A stretch of 64,000 nucleotides of DNA from the NCBI RefSeq assembly GCF_900156315.1, contig NZ_FTNI01000007.1, forward strand, positions 75,839-139,838, in the 5' to 3' direction. The notes under the pieces are model-generated. The model was not told where the DNA came from and ran no database searches. It worked only from the letters and a program-made list of their open reading frames with translations. The position numbers and the translations under genes are program-made. Within the stretch, counting starts at the first letter, position 1. The number at the start of each line of letters is the position of its first letter. This document shows positions 35,686 to 45,779 of the stretch, in pieces. Source of the stretch: Microbispora rosea. GTDB lineage: Bacteria > Actinomycetota > Actinomycetes > Streptosporangiales > Streptosporangiaceae.

Positions 35686-38211
35686 ATGACCGAACAGCGA
35701 CTCCACGCAGCCATGCCCGAGAAACCGACACTCGACGGCTTGGAAGCGGTATGGGTAGCGCGCTGGGAGGCCGAGGGCACCTACCGGTTCGACCGGTCCC
35801 GGGGCAGGGACGAGGTCTACTCCATCGACACCCCGCCGCCCACCGTGTCCGGGTCCCTTCACGTGGGGCACGTCTTCTCCTACACGCATACGGACACGAT
35901 CGCCCGCTACCAGCGGATGCGGGGGCGCGAGGTCTTCTACCCGATGGGGTGGGACGATAACGGGCTGCCCACCGAGCGCCGCGTGCAGAACCACTTCGGC
36001 GTTCGCTGCGACCCCTCCATGCCGTACGACCCGGACTTCACGCCGCCGGAGAAGCCGGACGCCAAGCGGCAGGTGCCGATCTCGCGGCGCAACTTCATCG
36101 AGCTGTGCGAGCGGCTGACCGCCGAGGACGAGAAGGCGTTCGAGGAGCTGTGGCGCCGTCTCGGCCTGTCGGTGGACTGGTCGATGACCTACGCCACGAT
36201 CGACGCGGGCGCCCGGGCGGCGTCCCAGCGGGCGTTCCTGCGCAACCTCGCCCGCGGCGAGGCGTACGTCGCCGAGGCCCCGACGCTGTGGGACGTGACG
36301 TTCCGTACGGCCGTGGCCCAGGCCGAGCTGGAGGACCGGGAGTGGCCCGGCGCCTTCCACCGCATCGGGTTCGAGCGGTCGTCCGGCGGCGACATGGTCT
36401 GGATCGAGACCACCCGTCCCGAGCTGATCCCGGCCTGCGTGGCGCTGGTCGCCCACCCCGACGACGAGCGCTACCGGCCGCTGTTCGGCACCACCGTCCG
36501 CACCCCGGTCTTCGAGGTCGAGGTGCCGATCGTGGCCCACCACCTCGCCGAGCCGGACAAGGGCTCGGGCATCGCGATGATCTGCACCTTCGGCGACGTC
36601 ACCGACGTCACCTGGTGGCGCGAGCTCGACCTGCCCACCCGGCCGGTGATCGGCTGGGACGGCCGCCTGCTCCCCGAGCCGCCGCAGGGCGTGCCGGCCG
36701 AGCCGTACGCCGAGCTGGCCGGCAAGACCGTGCACAGCGCGCGCGAGCGCATCGTGGAGATGCTGCGCGAGTCCGGCCATCTGGACGGCGAGCCGCGCAA
36801 GATCCAGCGGCCGGTGAAGTTCTACGAGAAGGGCGACCGGCCCCTCGAGATCGTCACCACCCGGCAGTGGTACATCCGCAACGGCGGCAGGGACGCGAAG
36901 CTGCGCGCCGAGCTGCTGGAGCGCGGCCGGGAGCTGGAGTGGCACCCGCCGCACATGCGGGTCAGGTACGACAACTGGGTGGAGGGCCTGGCGGGCGACT
37001 GGCTGATCTCCCGCCAGCGGTTCTTCGGCGTGCCGATCCCGGTCTGGTATCCGCTCGACGCCGACGGCGAGCCGATCCACGAGGCGCCGATCGTCCCGCC
37101 CGAGTCGGCGCTGCCGGTGGACCCGTCCAGCGACGTGCCGCCCGGCTTCTCCGAGGACCAGCGGGGCAAGCCGCTCGGCTTCACCGCCGACCCCGACGTC
37201 ATGGACACCTGGGCGACCTCGTCGCTGAGCCCGCAGATCGCCGCCGGGTGGGAGCGCGACGACGACCTGTTCCGCCGCGTGTTCCCGATGGACCTGCGGC
37301 CCCAGGCCCACGAGATCATCCGTACCTGGCTGTTCTCCACGGTCGTGCGGTCGCACCTGGAGCACGGCGGGCTGCCCTGGCGGCACGCGGCGATCTCCGG
37401 GTGGATCCTCGACCCCGACCGCAAGAAGATGTCGAAGTCCAAGGGCAACGTGGTCACGCCCATGGGCCTGCTGGAGGAGTACGGCTCCGACGCGGTCCGC
37501 TACTGGGCCGCGAACGGGCGTCCAGGCACCGACACTGCCTTCGACACCGGGCAGATCAAGATCGGCCGCCGGCTGGCCATCAAGATCCTCAATGCGTCGA
37601 AGTTCGTGCTCGGCTTCCGGTCCGAGGGCGGCGGCGAGGTGACCGAGCCGGTCGACCTGTCGATGCTGGCCGCGCTGGGGGCGGTCGTCGCCGAGGCCGG
37701 CGAGGCGTTCGAGTCGTACGACTACACCAGGGCGCTGGAGCGGACCGAACGCTTCTTCTGGTCGTTCTGCGACGACTACGTGGAGCTGGTCAAGGCCCGC
37801 GCGTACGAGGGGGACCCCTCGGCCGTCGCGGCCCTGCGGCGGGCGCTCGACGTGCTGCTGCGGCTGTTCGCGCCGTTCCTGCCCTTCGTGACCGAGGAGG
37901 TCTGGTCGTGGTGGCGGGAGGGCTCGGTGCACCGCGAGCCGTGGCCGTCCCCCCAGGAGCTGCCCGAGGCGCGGTACGGCGATCCCGCGGTGCTGGACGC
38001 CGTGGCGGAGGTGCTCCGCCGGGTGCGGCGGGCCAAGTCCGAGGCGCGGCTGTCGATGCGGGCCGAGGTCGCCCGGCTCACCGTGTCGGGCATCCAGGCG
38101 GACCTCGTCCGGCAGGCCCAGGACGACCTGTGCGCCGCCGGCAACGTCGAGGAGTTCGTCCTCGTACCCGGTGACGGGCCGCTCGACGCGGTCGCCGAGC
38201 TGACCGCCTGA
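35686..38211 (+). CDS. valS: Valyl-tRNA synthetase, archaeal/Rickettsia-like type
   Basis: The 841-residue class I synthetase has the HIGH-type site in GSLHVGH (near residue 59), the ValS-type catalytic insert, the CP1 editing domain and the KMSKS loop (near residue 580 in KKMSKSKGN). The segment [14 protein letters not shown] is the version I associate with archaeal and Rickettsia ValS rather than the usual bacterial TDHAGIATQ form. The C-terminus lacks the long coiled-coil arm of ordinary bacterial ValS. The ATG at 35686 has a weak ribosome-binding site; a 15-codon extension is possible. The organism may carry a second, standard valS elsewhere. Confidence 0.9.
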   Translation: MTEQRLHAAMPEKPTLDGLEAVWVARWEAEGTYRFDRSRGRDEVYSIDTPPPTVSGSLHVGHVFSYTHTDTIARYQRMRGREVFYPMGWDDNGLPTERRVQNHFGVRCDPSMPYDPDFTPPEKPDAKRQVPISRRNFIELCERLTAEDEKAFEELWRRLGLSVDWSMTYATIDAGARAASQRAFLRNLARGEAYVAEAPTLWDVTFRTAVAQAELEDREWPGAFHRIGFERSSGGDMVWIETTRPELIPACVALVAHPDDERYRPLFGTTVRTPVFEVEVPIVAHHLAEPDKGSGIAMICTFGDVTDVTWWRELDLPTRPVIGWDGRLLPEPPQGVPAEPYAELAGKTVHSARERIVEMLRESGHLDGEPRKIQRPVKFYEKGDRPLEIVTTRQWYIRNGGRDAKLRAELLERGRELEWHPPHMRVRYDNWVEGLAGDWLISRQRFFGVPIPVWYPLDADGEPIHEAPIVPPESALPVDPSSDVPPGFSEDQRGKPLGFTADPDVMDTWATSSLSPQIAAGWERDDDLFRRVFPMDLRPQAHEIIRTWLFSTVVRSHLEHGGLPWRHAAISGWILDPDRKKMSKSKGNVVTPMGLLEEYGSDAVRYWAANGRPGTDTAFDTGQIKIGRRLAIKILNASKFVLGFRSEGGGEVTEPVDLSMLAALGAVVAEAGEAFESYDYTRALERTERFFWSFCDDYVELVKARAYEGDPSAVAALRRALDVLLRLFAPFLPFVTEEVWSWWREGSVHREPWPSPQELPEARYGDPAVLDAVAEVLRRVRRAKSEARLSMRAEVARLTVSGIQADLVRQAQDDLCAAGNVEEFVLVPGDGPLDAVAELTA

Positions 38212-38241
38212 GGCCGCCTGGGCTCACCGCCTGAGACCGCC
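38203..38241 (+). repeat. Short duplication spanning the valS stop codon
   Basis: ACCGCCTGAGGCCGCC at 38203-38218 recurs as ACCGCCTGAGACCGCC at 38226-38241. The first copy contains the valS stop codon. Confidence 0.8.
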
Positions 38242-38412
38242 GCCCTACCCCTGGGTGCGGCGGCGGCCGGCGAATTTCTTTGGGACGTTCCAGGACGTTC
38301 CCGGGCGTTTCGGTGCGCGGGCGGGGGACCGCGGAGGGTTCGAGGCGGAACGGCCGCCATAGGCGGGTAAAACGGCTGCGCGTCTCGCCCGCCGACATGC
38401 CAGGCTGGATCC

Positions 38413-39720
38413 GTGATCCCGTCTAAGCGCAGTACCACGGAGAGGGTCCCGCCGACGCTGGCCACGATGGCCGCGTGGAGCTGGCGGCTGCTGCTGCTCG
38501 GCGGGATGGTCTACGTCCTGTGGCTGATCATCGAGAGAATCAGCTTCGTCGTCATGCCGGTGGTCGTCGCGCTGTTGCTCGCGGCCCTGCTTCACCCGCT
38601 GACCCGGCGGCTGCGCGCCACCGGGCTCCGGCCTATCTACGCGACATGGATCACGATGCTGCTCGGCCTCGCGCTGATCGTCGGCATCGGGTTCCTGATC
38701 GGCGTGCGGGCGAACGAGGAGTTCCCGCGGCTGGTCCTGCAGATCCAGGTGACCGTGCGCAACGTGCAGGACTGGCTGCTCCACGGCCCCCTCCACCTGA
38801 AGGAGGCGCAGATCGCCGACTTCGTGGACCAGCTCAGCAGCCAGGTGACCCAATACCGCAGCCAGATCACCAGCACGGTGCTGAGCGGCGCCACCGCGGT
38901 CGTCGAGGTGCTCACCTCCATCGTGCTGATCCTGTTCGTGACCTTCTTCCTGCTGAAGGACGGCGACCGGATCTGGGCCTGGTTCCTGCGCGCCTTCGGC
39001 GGCGCCGCGCCGCGCGTGGACCAGGCGGGCCGCGCCGCCTGGGCGACGATCTCCCACTACGTGCACGGCACGGTCGCGGTCGCGGCCATCCACGGGCTCG
39101 TGATCGGCGTGGTGCTCGCGGGGATGCAGGTGCCGTTGTGGGCGCCCCTCGCGGTGCTGGTCTTCCTCGCCAGCTTCATCCCGATCGTCGGCATCCTGTT
39201 CGCGGGCACCATCGCGACGCTGGTGACCTTCGGGTCCCGGGGCTGGTTCCTGGCGCTGATCTTCGTGGGCGTCCTCGTGGTCGAGCAGCAGCTGGAGAAC
39301 CACGTGCTCCAGCCGCTCATCGTGGGCCGGGCCCTGGAGTTCCACCCTCTGGCGATCATCCTCGTCCTCGCGGTGGGCGGCGTGCTCGGCGGCATCGCGG
39401 GCGCCGTGGTGGCCGTGCCGCTCACGGCGGTCATCTACCGGGCGCTGCCCGAGCTGCGCCGCGGCCGGCCCGCCATCGAACCGGCGGCGGAAGGCGGCCC
39501 GCCGGGCGCCGCGGAGCCAGGCGCCGAGGGCGCGTCCCCGCACCCGGAGCCCGGCACCGATGAGCCGGGCGCCGAGGGCGCGTCCGCGCACGCGGAGCCC
39601 GGCGCCGCGGAGCCCGCGACCTCCCAGCGCGCCGCCTCCGGTCAGGGCGGGCGGGAACCGGAGACGGCACGCCCGTCCTCCGACTCCGGAGAGGCGGTGT
39701 CCCCCCAGCGCAACGGGTAG
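38413..39720 (+). CDS. AI-2E family transporter (PerM-like permease)
   Basis: The 435-residue protein has two N-terminal helices, a middle amphipathic section ([15 protein letters not shown]) and five to six later helices. The motifs [26 protein letters not shown] and [19 protein letters not shown] define the AI-2E transporter family. Many members export or exchange small solutes; a link to autoinducer-2 is proven for few. The last 75 residues are a disordered Glu/Pro/Ala/Gly tail with duplicated EPGAEGAS units. GTG start. Confidence 0.9.
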   Translation: MIPSKRSTTERVPPTLATMAAWSWRLLLLGGMVYVLWLIIERISFVVMPVVVALLLAALLHPLTRRLRATGLRPIYATWITMLLGLALIVGIGFLIGVRANEEFPRLVLQIQVTVRNVQDWLLHGPLHLKEAQIADFVDQLSSQVTQYRSQITSTVLSGATAVVEVLTSIVLILFVTFFLLKDGDRIWAWFLRAFGGAAPRVDQAGRAAWATISHYVHGTVAVAAIHGLVIGVVLAGMQVPLWAPLAVLVFLASFIPIVGILFAGTIATLVTFGSRGWFLALIFVGVLVVEQQLENHVLQPLIVGRALEFHPLAIILVLAVGGVLGGIAGAVVAVPLTAVIYRALPELRRGRPAIEPAAEGGPPGAAEPGAEGASPHPEPGTDEPGAEGASAHAEPGAAEPATSQRAASGQGGREPETARPSSDSGEAVSPQRNG

Positions 39721-39811
39721 GGTCTTGCCTCATGAGCTGCCCTGTGCCGAACCCCGGACCGCCGGGCCCGAGAGGGGCCGCGGCCGCCGCTCGCGGGATC
39801 GAGGCCGCCCG

Positions 39812-40249
39812 ATGAGCGTCGAGATCCTGATCCACCGGCTCGACCCGGATCTTCCGCTCCCGTCGTACGCGCATCCGGGCGACGCCGGGGCCGACCTGTA
39901 CGCGGCGGAGGACGTGGAGTTGCTGCCCGGCGAGCGGGCGGTCGTGCGGACCGGCGTCGCCATCGCGTTGCCGGACGGGTACGCCGCCTTCGTCCATCCG
40001 CGTTCTGGCCTGGCCGCCCGGCACGGCGTCACGCTGGTCAACGCGCCCGGCACGATCGACGCCGGCTACCGGGGCGAGATCAGGGTGACGATGATCAACA
40101 CCGATGCCAAGGACCCGGTGCGGCTCCGGCGCGGCGACCGCATCGCCCAGCTCGTCGTCCAGCGGGTGGAGCGGGCGGCGTTCTACGAGGTCGACCGGTT
40201 GCCCGGCTCCGTACGGGGCACGAACGGGTTCGGCTCCACAGGGAGCTGA
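39812..40249 (+). CDS. dut: Deoxyuridine 5'-triphosphate nucleotidohydrolase (dUTPase)
   Basis: The 145-residue protein contains the five dUTPase motifs: [39 protein letters not shown] and the glycine-rich C-terminal GTNGFGSTG arm. It hydrolyses dUTP to dUMP, keeping uracil out of DNA, and works as a trimer. GAGG lies eight bases before the ATG at 39812. It is followed closely by the DUF3710 gene, a gene order widely kept in actinobacteria. Confidence 0.95.
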   Translation: MSVEILIHRLDPDLPLPSYAHPGDAGADLYAAEDVELLPGERAVVRTGVAIALPDGYAAFVHPRSGLAARHGVTLVNAPGTIDAGYRGEIRVTMINTDAKDPVRLRRGDRIAQLVVQRVERAAFYEVDRLPGSVRGTNGFGSTGS

Positions 40250-40296
40250 CACCGCGGGGCCCGGAAACGGGCCACGATGCGAGGAGAGTGAGAGAA

Positions 40297-40980
40297 GTGT
40301 TGCGACGCCGGCGACGCGCGGAGGAGGAGACCGCACCATCCGTCGTGCGGGGGGAGAGCCCCGCCCCGGCGCGGACGACGGGCCCCTGGGACGCCGATGA
40401 CGACTACCCGGAGGCCGAGCGCGTGGACCTGGGAGGCCTTCGCCTGCCCGTCGGTCCCGGATTCGAGATCCAGCTCAGCATGGCGGGCGACCAGGTCGAC
40501 GGTGTGATCGTCCTGGTCGAGGAGAGCGCCCTGCAGGTCAACGTCTTCGCCGCGCCCAAACGCAGCGGGATCTGGGACGAGGTGCGCACCGAGCTCGCCC
40601 GTGAAGTGGTGGCCGCGGGCGGCTCGGCGGAGGACCGGGACGGCCCGTTCGGCCCCGAGATCGCGGCCGAGGTGCCCGCGCAGGGCCAGGCGCAGGGACG
40701 GCAGCCGGTGCGTTACCTCGGCGTCGACGGGCCGCGCTGGTTCCTCCGCGCCGTGGTCAGCGGCAGGGCGGCGGTCGACCCGGAGGCGGCGCGGACCCTG
40801 GAGGACGTCGTGCGCGGCATCGTCGTCGTGCGCGGCGACGAGCCGATGCCGCCCAGGGAGGCGATCCAGCTCCGGCTGCCCGCCGAGGCCCGGCAGGCCA
40901 TGGAGGAGCAGCAGCAGGGGGCTCGGCAGGAGGAGTTCCGGCCCTTCGAGCGCGGTCCGGAGATCAGCGAGATCCGCTGA
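40297..40980 (+). CDS. DUF3710 domain protein
   Basis: The 227-residue protein begins with a basic run (RRRRRAEEE), then a DUF3710 body: YPEAERVDLGGLRLPVGPG, QVDGVIVLVEESALQVNVFAAPKR, GIWDEVR, and LRAVVSGRAAVDP. The C-terminus is glutamine-rich (MEEQQQG). The function is unknown; the family is tied to dut by gene order. I chose the GTG at 40297 because GAGGAGA lies nine bases upstream, although a GTG nine bases earlier is possible. Confidence 0.85.
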   Translation: MLRRRRRAEEETAPSVVRGESPAPARTTGPWDADDDYPEAERVDLGGLRLPVGPGFEIQLSMAGDQVDGVIVLVEESALQVNVFAAPKRSGIWDEVRTELAREVVAAGGSAEDRDGPFGPEIAAEVPAQGQAQGRQPVRYLGVDGPRWFLRAVVSGRAAVDPEAARTLEDVVRGIVVVRGDEPMPPREAIQLRLPAEARQAMEEQQQGARQEEFRPFERGPEISEIR

Positions 40981-41155
40981 CGCCCGTCCGGAATGCGCTG
41001 GTTGACCGAATCGGGGGGCAAGCCCTGCTCGGCCGTCCTTCTGGCCCGTGGGCGGCTCACGTATGCTGCGGTGGGAAACGACCGGCCTAGGCTGGAAGCC
41101 AGGACGACGAATCCCCCGAAGGGGATCGTGAACGAGGAAGCTGGGTGAGTGACCG

Positions 41156-41548
41156 ATGGGCACGCCGGAGCCTGCCAGACGCGGCGGACTGCGGGGCTTC
41201 TTCCGAAGGCTGACCACCAGCCAGGCCGAGCTGGAGGCCGCCGAGCTCCAGGAGGACCTGGAGCAGCAGGGGGCCACTCCCATCGCGCGGTGCGGTGAGC
41301 GCCAGCGGACGTGCGTGGCGGGCACGCTGCGCACGGTGACCCTCCGCCCGCGCGGCGGCGCGCCCGCCCTCGAGGCGGAGCTGTACGACGGGTCGGACGT
41401 TATCGACCTGGTCTGGCTCGGCCGCCGGAAGATCGCCGGCATCGAGCCGGGCCGGGTGGTGCGGGCCGAAGGGCTGGTCAGCGTCCAGGACGGCCGCAAG
41501 GTCATGTTCAACCCCCGCTACGAGCTACGCCCGGCCGGTGGCCCTTGA
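41156..41548 (+). CDS. OB-fold nucleic-acid-binding-type protein
   Basis: The 130-residue protein has a short helical start (FFRRLTTSQAELEAAELQ) and then an OB-fold pattern: VAGTLRTVTLRP, LEAELYDGSDVIDLVWLGRRKI, PGRVVRAEGLVSVQDGRKVMF. This matches the small OB-fold proteins found after the DUF3710 gene in actinobacteria. They resemble anticodon-binding or RecG-like OB modules, but the exact ligand is unknown. The gene precedes the DUF3159 gene by 16 bases, so the two likely share a transcript. Confidence 0.8.
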   Translation: MGTPEPARRGGLRGFFRRLTTSQAELEAAELQEDLEQQGATPIARCGERQRTCVAGTLRTVTLRPRGGAPALEAELYDGSDVIDLVWLGRRKIAGIEPGRVVRAEGLVSVQDGRKVMFNPRYELRPAGGP

Positions 41549-41564
41549 TCTCTCAGGAGACCGT

Positions 41565-42233
41565 ATGAGCACAGCGGACATGACGGCCCCCGCGGCGCAC
41601 GCCACCGTCGAGGCGGCGGTTCGCGCACAGATGAGCAAGGCACTGGGCGGCAAGCGCGGCATCGTCGAGGCGGCCGTGCCCACACTCGCCTTCACCGGCA
41701 CGTGGGTGGGCACCAACGAGCTGAAGACCTCGCTGATCGTCGGCATCGCCTCGGCGGTGGTGCTCCTTCTGGTGCGGATCGCGCAGCGGACCACACCGCA
41801 GTTCGTGCTCAACAGCCTCGTCGGCATCGGAATCGGGGCGTTCTTCGCGGCCCGCACCGGCGACGCCAAGGACGTGTTCCTGCCGGGGATCCTCTACAAC
41901 GGGGCCTACGCCGCCGGCATGCTGCTGTCGATCGTGGTCCGCTGGCCGATCGTCGGCTTCCTGATCGGCTCGGTGACCGGCGACCCGACGGCCTGGCACA
42001 AGGATCCCGCGCTGGTCCGGCTGTGCTCGCGGCTCACGTTGCTGCTCATGCTGCCCTGCCTGCTGCGGGTGGTGATCCAGCTGCCGCTCTACTGGGCGGA
42101 TCAGGTGACCGCTCTCGGCGTGTCCAAGATCGCTCTGGGCTGGCCGCTGCAGGTCGCGGGGCTCGCCGCGATGGTGTGGGTGCTCGCCCGGGGCCGTACC
42201 CCGATCGAGCCGTCGGCGCAGCCGTCCGTCTGA
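41565..42233 (+). CDS. DUF3159 integral membrane protein
   Basis: The 222-residue protein has about six hydrophobic helices. DUF3159 motifs include GGKRGIVEAAVPTLAFT, RIAQRTTPQFVLNSLVGIGIGAFFAARTG (cited in parts), YNGAYAAGMLLSI and the GDPTAWHKDP loop. CAGGAGA lies before the ATG at 41565. Its function is unknown. It ends the dut-DUF3710-OB-DUF3159 run and is followed by a very strong terminator. Confidence 0.88.
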   Translation: MSTADMTAPAAHATVEAAVRAQMSKALGGKRGIVEAAVPTLAFTGTWVGTNELKTSLIVGIASAVVLLLVRIAQRTTPQFVLNSLVGIGIGAFFAARTGDAKDVFLPGILYNGAYAAGMLLSIVVRWPIVGFLIGSVTGDPTAWHKDPALVRLCSRLTLLLMLPCLLRVVIQLPLYWADQVTALGVSKIALGWPLQVAGLAAMVWVLARGRTPIEPSAQPSV

Positions 42234-42239
42234 CGATCA

Positions 42240-42293
42240 CCCGCAGACGACCGAGGCCCCGGGCGCGCGCCCGGGGCCTCGGTCGTCTGCGGG
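42240..42293. terminator. 54-base perfect palindrome acting as bidirectional terminator
   Basis: The sequence is a perfect palindrome with 27-base halves meeting in GCGCGC, so the folded form would be a stem of about 25 pairs with a tiny loop. It fills the space between two convergent genes, starting six bases after the DUF3159 stop codon and ending right at the trkA-type stop codon. Confidence 0.9.
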
Positions 42294-42962
42294 TCAGGGC
42301 CGTCCGTGGGCCGACAGCAGTTCGGTGAGCTCGTCCTCGACCTCCTGGTTGGCCACGAACAGCAGTTCGTCGCCGGCCTCCAGTGGGTCGTCGGCCGAGG
42401 GGACCAGCACCCGGCCCTCCCGCAGGATCGCCACGAGGGCGGCGTCCACGGGCCACGGCACCGCGCCCGCCCGCTGGCCCACCACCGGCGCGTCCTCGGC
42501 CAGCGTCAGCTCCACCAGGTTGGCCTGGCCCTGCCGGAAGGTCATCAGGCGCACCAGGTCGCCGACGCTGACCGCCTCCTCGACCAGGGCCGACAGCAGG
42601 CGCGGGGTGGAGACGGCGACGTCCACGCCCCACGACTCGTTGAACAGCCACTCGTTCTTGGGGTGGTTGACCCGGGCGACCACCCGCGGCACGCCGTACT
42701 CGGTCTTGGCGAGCAGCGAGACCACGAGGTTGACCTTGTCGTCGCCGGAGGCGGCGATCACGACCTGGCAGCTGTTGAGCCCGGCCTCGTCCAGCGAGGA
42801 GATCTCGCAGGCGTCGGCGAGCAGCCACTCGGCCCGCGGCACGCTGTCGATCTTGATGGCGTGGGGGTCGATGTCGATGAGCAGGACCTCGTGGCCGTTC
42901 TCCAAGAGCTCCGCCGCGATGGAGCGGCCGACGGCTCCGGCGCCGGCGATGGTGACGCGCAT
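42294..42962 (-). CDS. TrkA-type potassium channel/transporter regulatory protein (RCK), second of a pair
   Basis: The 222-residue protein has an NAD-binding TrkA_N domain (GAGAVGRSIA near residue 7, then LIDIDP) and a TrkA_C domain from about residue 135 (LVELTLAEDAPVVG, GDELLFVANQE). RCK proteins gate potassium uptake systems in response to nucleotides. Its ATG shares one base with the stop codon of the upstream paralogue (TGATG), so translation is probably coupled. The membrane partner could be the divergent APC-type transporter, or a Trk/Ktr subunit elsewhere. Confidence 0.88.
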   Translation of the reverse strand: MRVTIAGAGAVGRSIAAELLENGHEVLLIDIDPHAIKIDSVPRAEWLLADACEISSLDEAGLNSCQVVIAASGDDKVNLVVSLLAKTEYGVPRVVARVNHPKNEWLFNESWGVDVAVSTPRLLSALVEEAVSVGDLVRLMTFRQGQANLVELTLAEDAPVVGQRAGAVPWPVDAALVAILREGRVLVPSADDPLEAGDELLFVANQEVEDELTELLSAHGRP

Positions 42963-43630
42963 CAGTGCTCCTCGTCGGACGGCGGGGCGGACAGCGTCTT
43001 GTTGATGCGGTCCATGTCGTTCTCGGCGGCGACCAGGTGGAGGATGTCTCCCTCCTGGACGACGGTCGCGTCCTTCGGCACGAGCGCCTCGCCCATGCGG
43101 TTGAGGAAGGCCACGCGCGCGCCGGTGACGTTCTCGATCTCCCGGGCCCGGGTGCCGATCCAGCCCTGGTGGAAGGCCACCTCGGCGAGGACGACCGTGC
43201 CGGTCGGGTCCCGCCAGAGGGGTTCCGCGCCCTCGGGCAGCACGCGGCGCAGAATCTGGTCGGCGGTCCAGCGGACCGTCGCCACCGTGGGGATGCCGAG
43301 CCGCTGGTAGACCTCGGCCCGGCGGGGGTCGTAGATGCGGGCGACCACGTTGTCGACGCCGAACATCTCCCGGGCCACCCGGGCAGAGATGATGTTGGAG
43401 TTGTCTCCGCTGCTGACGGCGACGAAGGAGGCGGCCGAGGCGATGCCGGCCTCTTCGAGGACGTCGCGGTCGAAGCCGATGCCCGTCACCCTGCGGCCGC
43501 GGAAGCCCGCCCGCAGCCGCCGGAAGGCCTGCGGGTCACGGTCGATCACGGCGACCGAGTGCCCGTTGTCCTCAAGGATGTGCGCCAGGGTCGAGCCGAC
43601 CCGTCCGCATCCCATGATCACGATATGCAT
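42962..43630 (-). CDS. TrkA-type potassium channel/transporter regulatory protein (RCK), first of a pair
   Basis: This 222-residue paralogue opens MHIVIMGCGRVGSTLA with the Rossmann glycine motif and VIDRDPQAF for NAD binding. Its TrkA_C domain carries VAFLNRMGEALVPK and EGDILHLVAAEND. The start was set at 43630 because GGGGGAG precedes it; a longer open frame upstream is unconserved. Tandem TrkA genes are common in actinobacteria, where the two RCK chains probably form mixed octamers. Confidence 0.88.
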   Translation of the reverse strand: MHIVIMGCGRVGSTLAHILEDNGHSVAVIDRDPQAFRRLRAGFRGRRVTGIGFDRDVLEEAGIASAASFVAVSSGDNSNIISARVAREMFGVDNVVARIYDPRRAEVYQRLGIPTVATVRWTADQILRRVLPEGAEPLWRDPTGTVVLAEVAFHQGWIGTRAREIENVTGARVAFLNRMGEALVPKDATVVQEGDILHLVAAENDMDRINKTLSAPPSDEEH

Positions 43631-43736
43631 GCTCCCCCGCCGTGGGTTGTGGCGGTCTCCTAATGCAGACAGTATGTCGCCAGTGCCGCACACCGCATGA
43701 CCCGGGCGCGGCACCGGGGGACTAGGCTCAGCAGAC

Positions 43737-45779
43737 GTGTCCAAGGTGCCAGATCTTGTCAAGCGGCTCCTCGTGGGGCGGGCTCTGCGGAGCACCGCGC
43801 TCCACCACCAGCTGCTCCCCAAGCGCGTGGCACTGCCGGTTTTCGCCAGTGACGCGCTGTCCTCGGTGGCGTACGCGCCGCAGGAGATCCTGGTCATCCT
43901 GTCGATCGGCGGGGTCGGCCTCTACAGCGTCAGCCCGTGGGTCGCCGCGGGGGTCGTCCTCGTCATGCTCACGGTGGTCGCCTCCTACCGCCAGAACGTG
44001 CACGCCTATCCCAGCGGCGGCGGCGACTACGAGGTGGCGACGACGAACCTGGGACCGACCGCGGGGCTGACCGTCGCGAGCGCCCTGCTCGTCGACTACG
44101 TGCTGACCGTGGCGGTGTCGGTCGCCAACGGCGCCGACTACGTGGGCGCGACGATCCCCTTCGTCGCCGAACACCGGCCTCTGGTCGCGGTGGCCATCGT
44201 CGCACTTCTGACGGTCATGAATCTGCGCGGCATCCGGGAATCGGGTGTCGCGTTCGCCGTTCCGACCTACGCGTTCATGATCGCCGTCGTCGGGATGGTC
44301 GCGTGGGGCCTGTTCCGGCTGGTCGTGCTCGGCGACGAACTGCGCGCCCCGACCGCGGACTACCGCATCCTCGGCGAGCAGGCCGATCTCGCCGGATTCG
44401 CGATGGCGTTCCTGGTGCTGCGCGCCTTCTCGTCGGGATGCGCCGCGCTGACCGGGGTCGAGGCGATCAGCAACGGCGTGCCGGCCTTCCGCAAGCCCAA
44501 GAGCAAGAACGCCGCGACGACGCTGCTGATGATGGGCCTCATCGCGGTCACGATGTTCAGCGGGATCATCTTCCTCGGCCTCAAATCAGGCGTGAAGCTG
44601 ACCGACCCGGCGACCGTCGCGAGCAACGTCATCATCAGCGGGCACCCGGCCGGGCCCGGCTACTACCAGCAGCCGATCATCGCGCAGGTCGCCTCGGCCG
44701 TCTTCGGCCACGGCTCGTTCCTGTTCGTCGTGATCGCCGCGGTGACCGCCCTCATCCTGTTCCTGGCGGCCAACACCGCGTTCAACGGGTTCCCGGTGCT
44801 CGGCTCGATCCTCGCCCAGGACCGTTACCTGCCGCGTCAGCTCCACACTCGCGGCGACCGCCTCGCGTTCAGCAACGGCATCGTCATCCTCGCGGCCGGG
44901 GCCTGCCTGCTGATCTGGGCGTTCGACGCGGACGTGAGCAAGCTGCTCAACCTCTACATCGTCGGCGTGTTCGTCTCGTTCACCCTCAGCCAGATCGGGA
45001 TGGTCCGGCACTGGACCCGTCACCTGAGGACCGAGACCGACGCGAAGGCGCGCTTCCACATGATGCGCTCACGGGTGATCAACGGCTTCGGCGCGGTCAT
45101 GACCGGGCTTGTGCTCGTCGTCGTGCTCGCCACCAAGTTCACCCACGGCGCGTACATCGTCTGCATCGCGATGCCGGTGCTCTTCCTCATGATGAAGGGC
45201 ATCAGGCGGCACTACGATCGGGTCGCCGAGGAGCTCGCCGCGCCGGAGGGGCACGAGGCCGACGAGTCGCTGCTGCCCGCCCGCAACCACGCGATCGTGC
45301 TCGTCTCGAAGATCCACAAGCCGACGCTCCGCGCTCTCGCGTACGCCAGGGCGACCCGCCCGTCGAGCCTGGAGGCCGTGACCGTCAGCGTGGACTCCGA
45401 CGAGGCGAACAGGCTCAGGGAGGAGTGGGACCGGCGCGGCATCGGGGTGCCGCTGAAGATCCTCGACTCGCCCTACCGGGAGATCACCGGCCCGGTGCTC
45501 GAGTACGTGAAGTCGCTGCGGCGGCGCTCGCCGCGCGACGTCGTGACGGTCTACATCCCCGAGTACGTGGTCGGCCGCTGGTGGGAGCACCTCCTGCACA
45601 ACCAGAGCGCGCTGCGGCTCAAGGGGCGCCTGCTGTTCAAGCCCGGGGTCATGGTCACGAGCGTGCCGTTCCAGCTCGCCTCCTCCGACCGCCTCAAGGG
45701 CCGCAGGGAGCCGTCCGCTCCCGGCGCCTCCCGCCGCTCCTATCAGCCCCCGTCGAAGAACACGCAGGTCAAGGCATGA
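43737..45779 (+). CDS. APC-superfamily transporter, KimA-like
   Basis: The 680-residue protein has about 12 membrane helices (LPVFASDALSSVAYAPQEIL, YPSGGGDYEVATTNLG, SGCAALTGVEAISNGVPAF) and a C-terminal cytoplasmic domain of about 180 residues with universal-stress-like strands. This resembles the KimA group of high-affinity potassium importers more than amino-acid permeases. Location opposite two RCK genes supports potassium as the substrate. GTG start. The stop codon overlaps the next ATG by ATGA. The substrate assignment is inference. Confidence 0.8.
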   Translation: MSKVPDLVKRLLVGRALRSTALHHQLLPKRVALPVFASDALSSVAYAPQEILVILSIGGVGLYSVSPWVAAGVVLVMLTVVASYRQNVHAYPSGGGDYEVATTNLGPTAGLTVASALLVDYVLTVAVSVANGADYVGATIPFVAEHRPLVAVAIVALLTVMNLRGIRESGVAFAVPTYAFMIAVVGMVAWGLFRLVVLGDELRAPTADYRILGEQADLAGFAMAFLVLRAFSSGCAALTGVEAISNGVPAFRKPKSKNAATTLLMMGLIAVTMFSGIIFLGLKSGVKLTDPATVASNVIISGHPAGPGYYQQPIIAQVASAVFGHGSFLFVVIAAVTALILFLAANTAFNGFPVLGSILAQDRYLPRQLHTRGDRLAFSNGIVILAAGACLLIWAFDADVSKLLNLYIVGVFVSFTLSQIGMVRHWTRHLRTETDAKARFHMMRSRVINGFGAVMTGLVLVVVLATKFTHGAYIVCIAMPVLFLMMKGIRRHYDRVAEELAAPEGHEADESLLPARNHAIVLVSKIHKPTLRALAYARATRPSSLEAVTVSVDSDEANRLREEWDRRGIGVPLKILDSPYREITGPVLEYVKSLRRRSPRDVVTVYIPEYVVGRWWEHLLHNQSALRLKGRLLFKPGVMVTSVPFQLASSDRLKGRREPSAPGASRRSYQPPSKNTQVKA

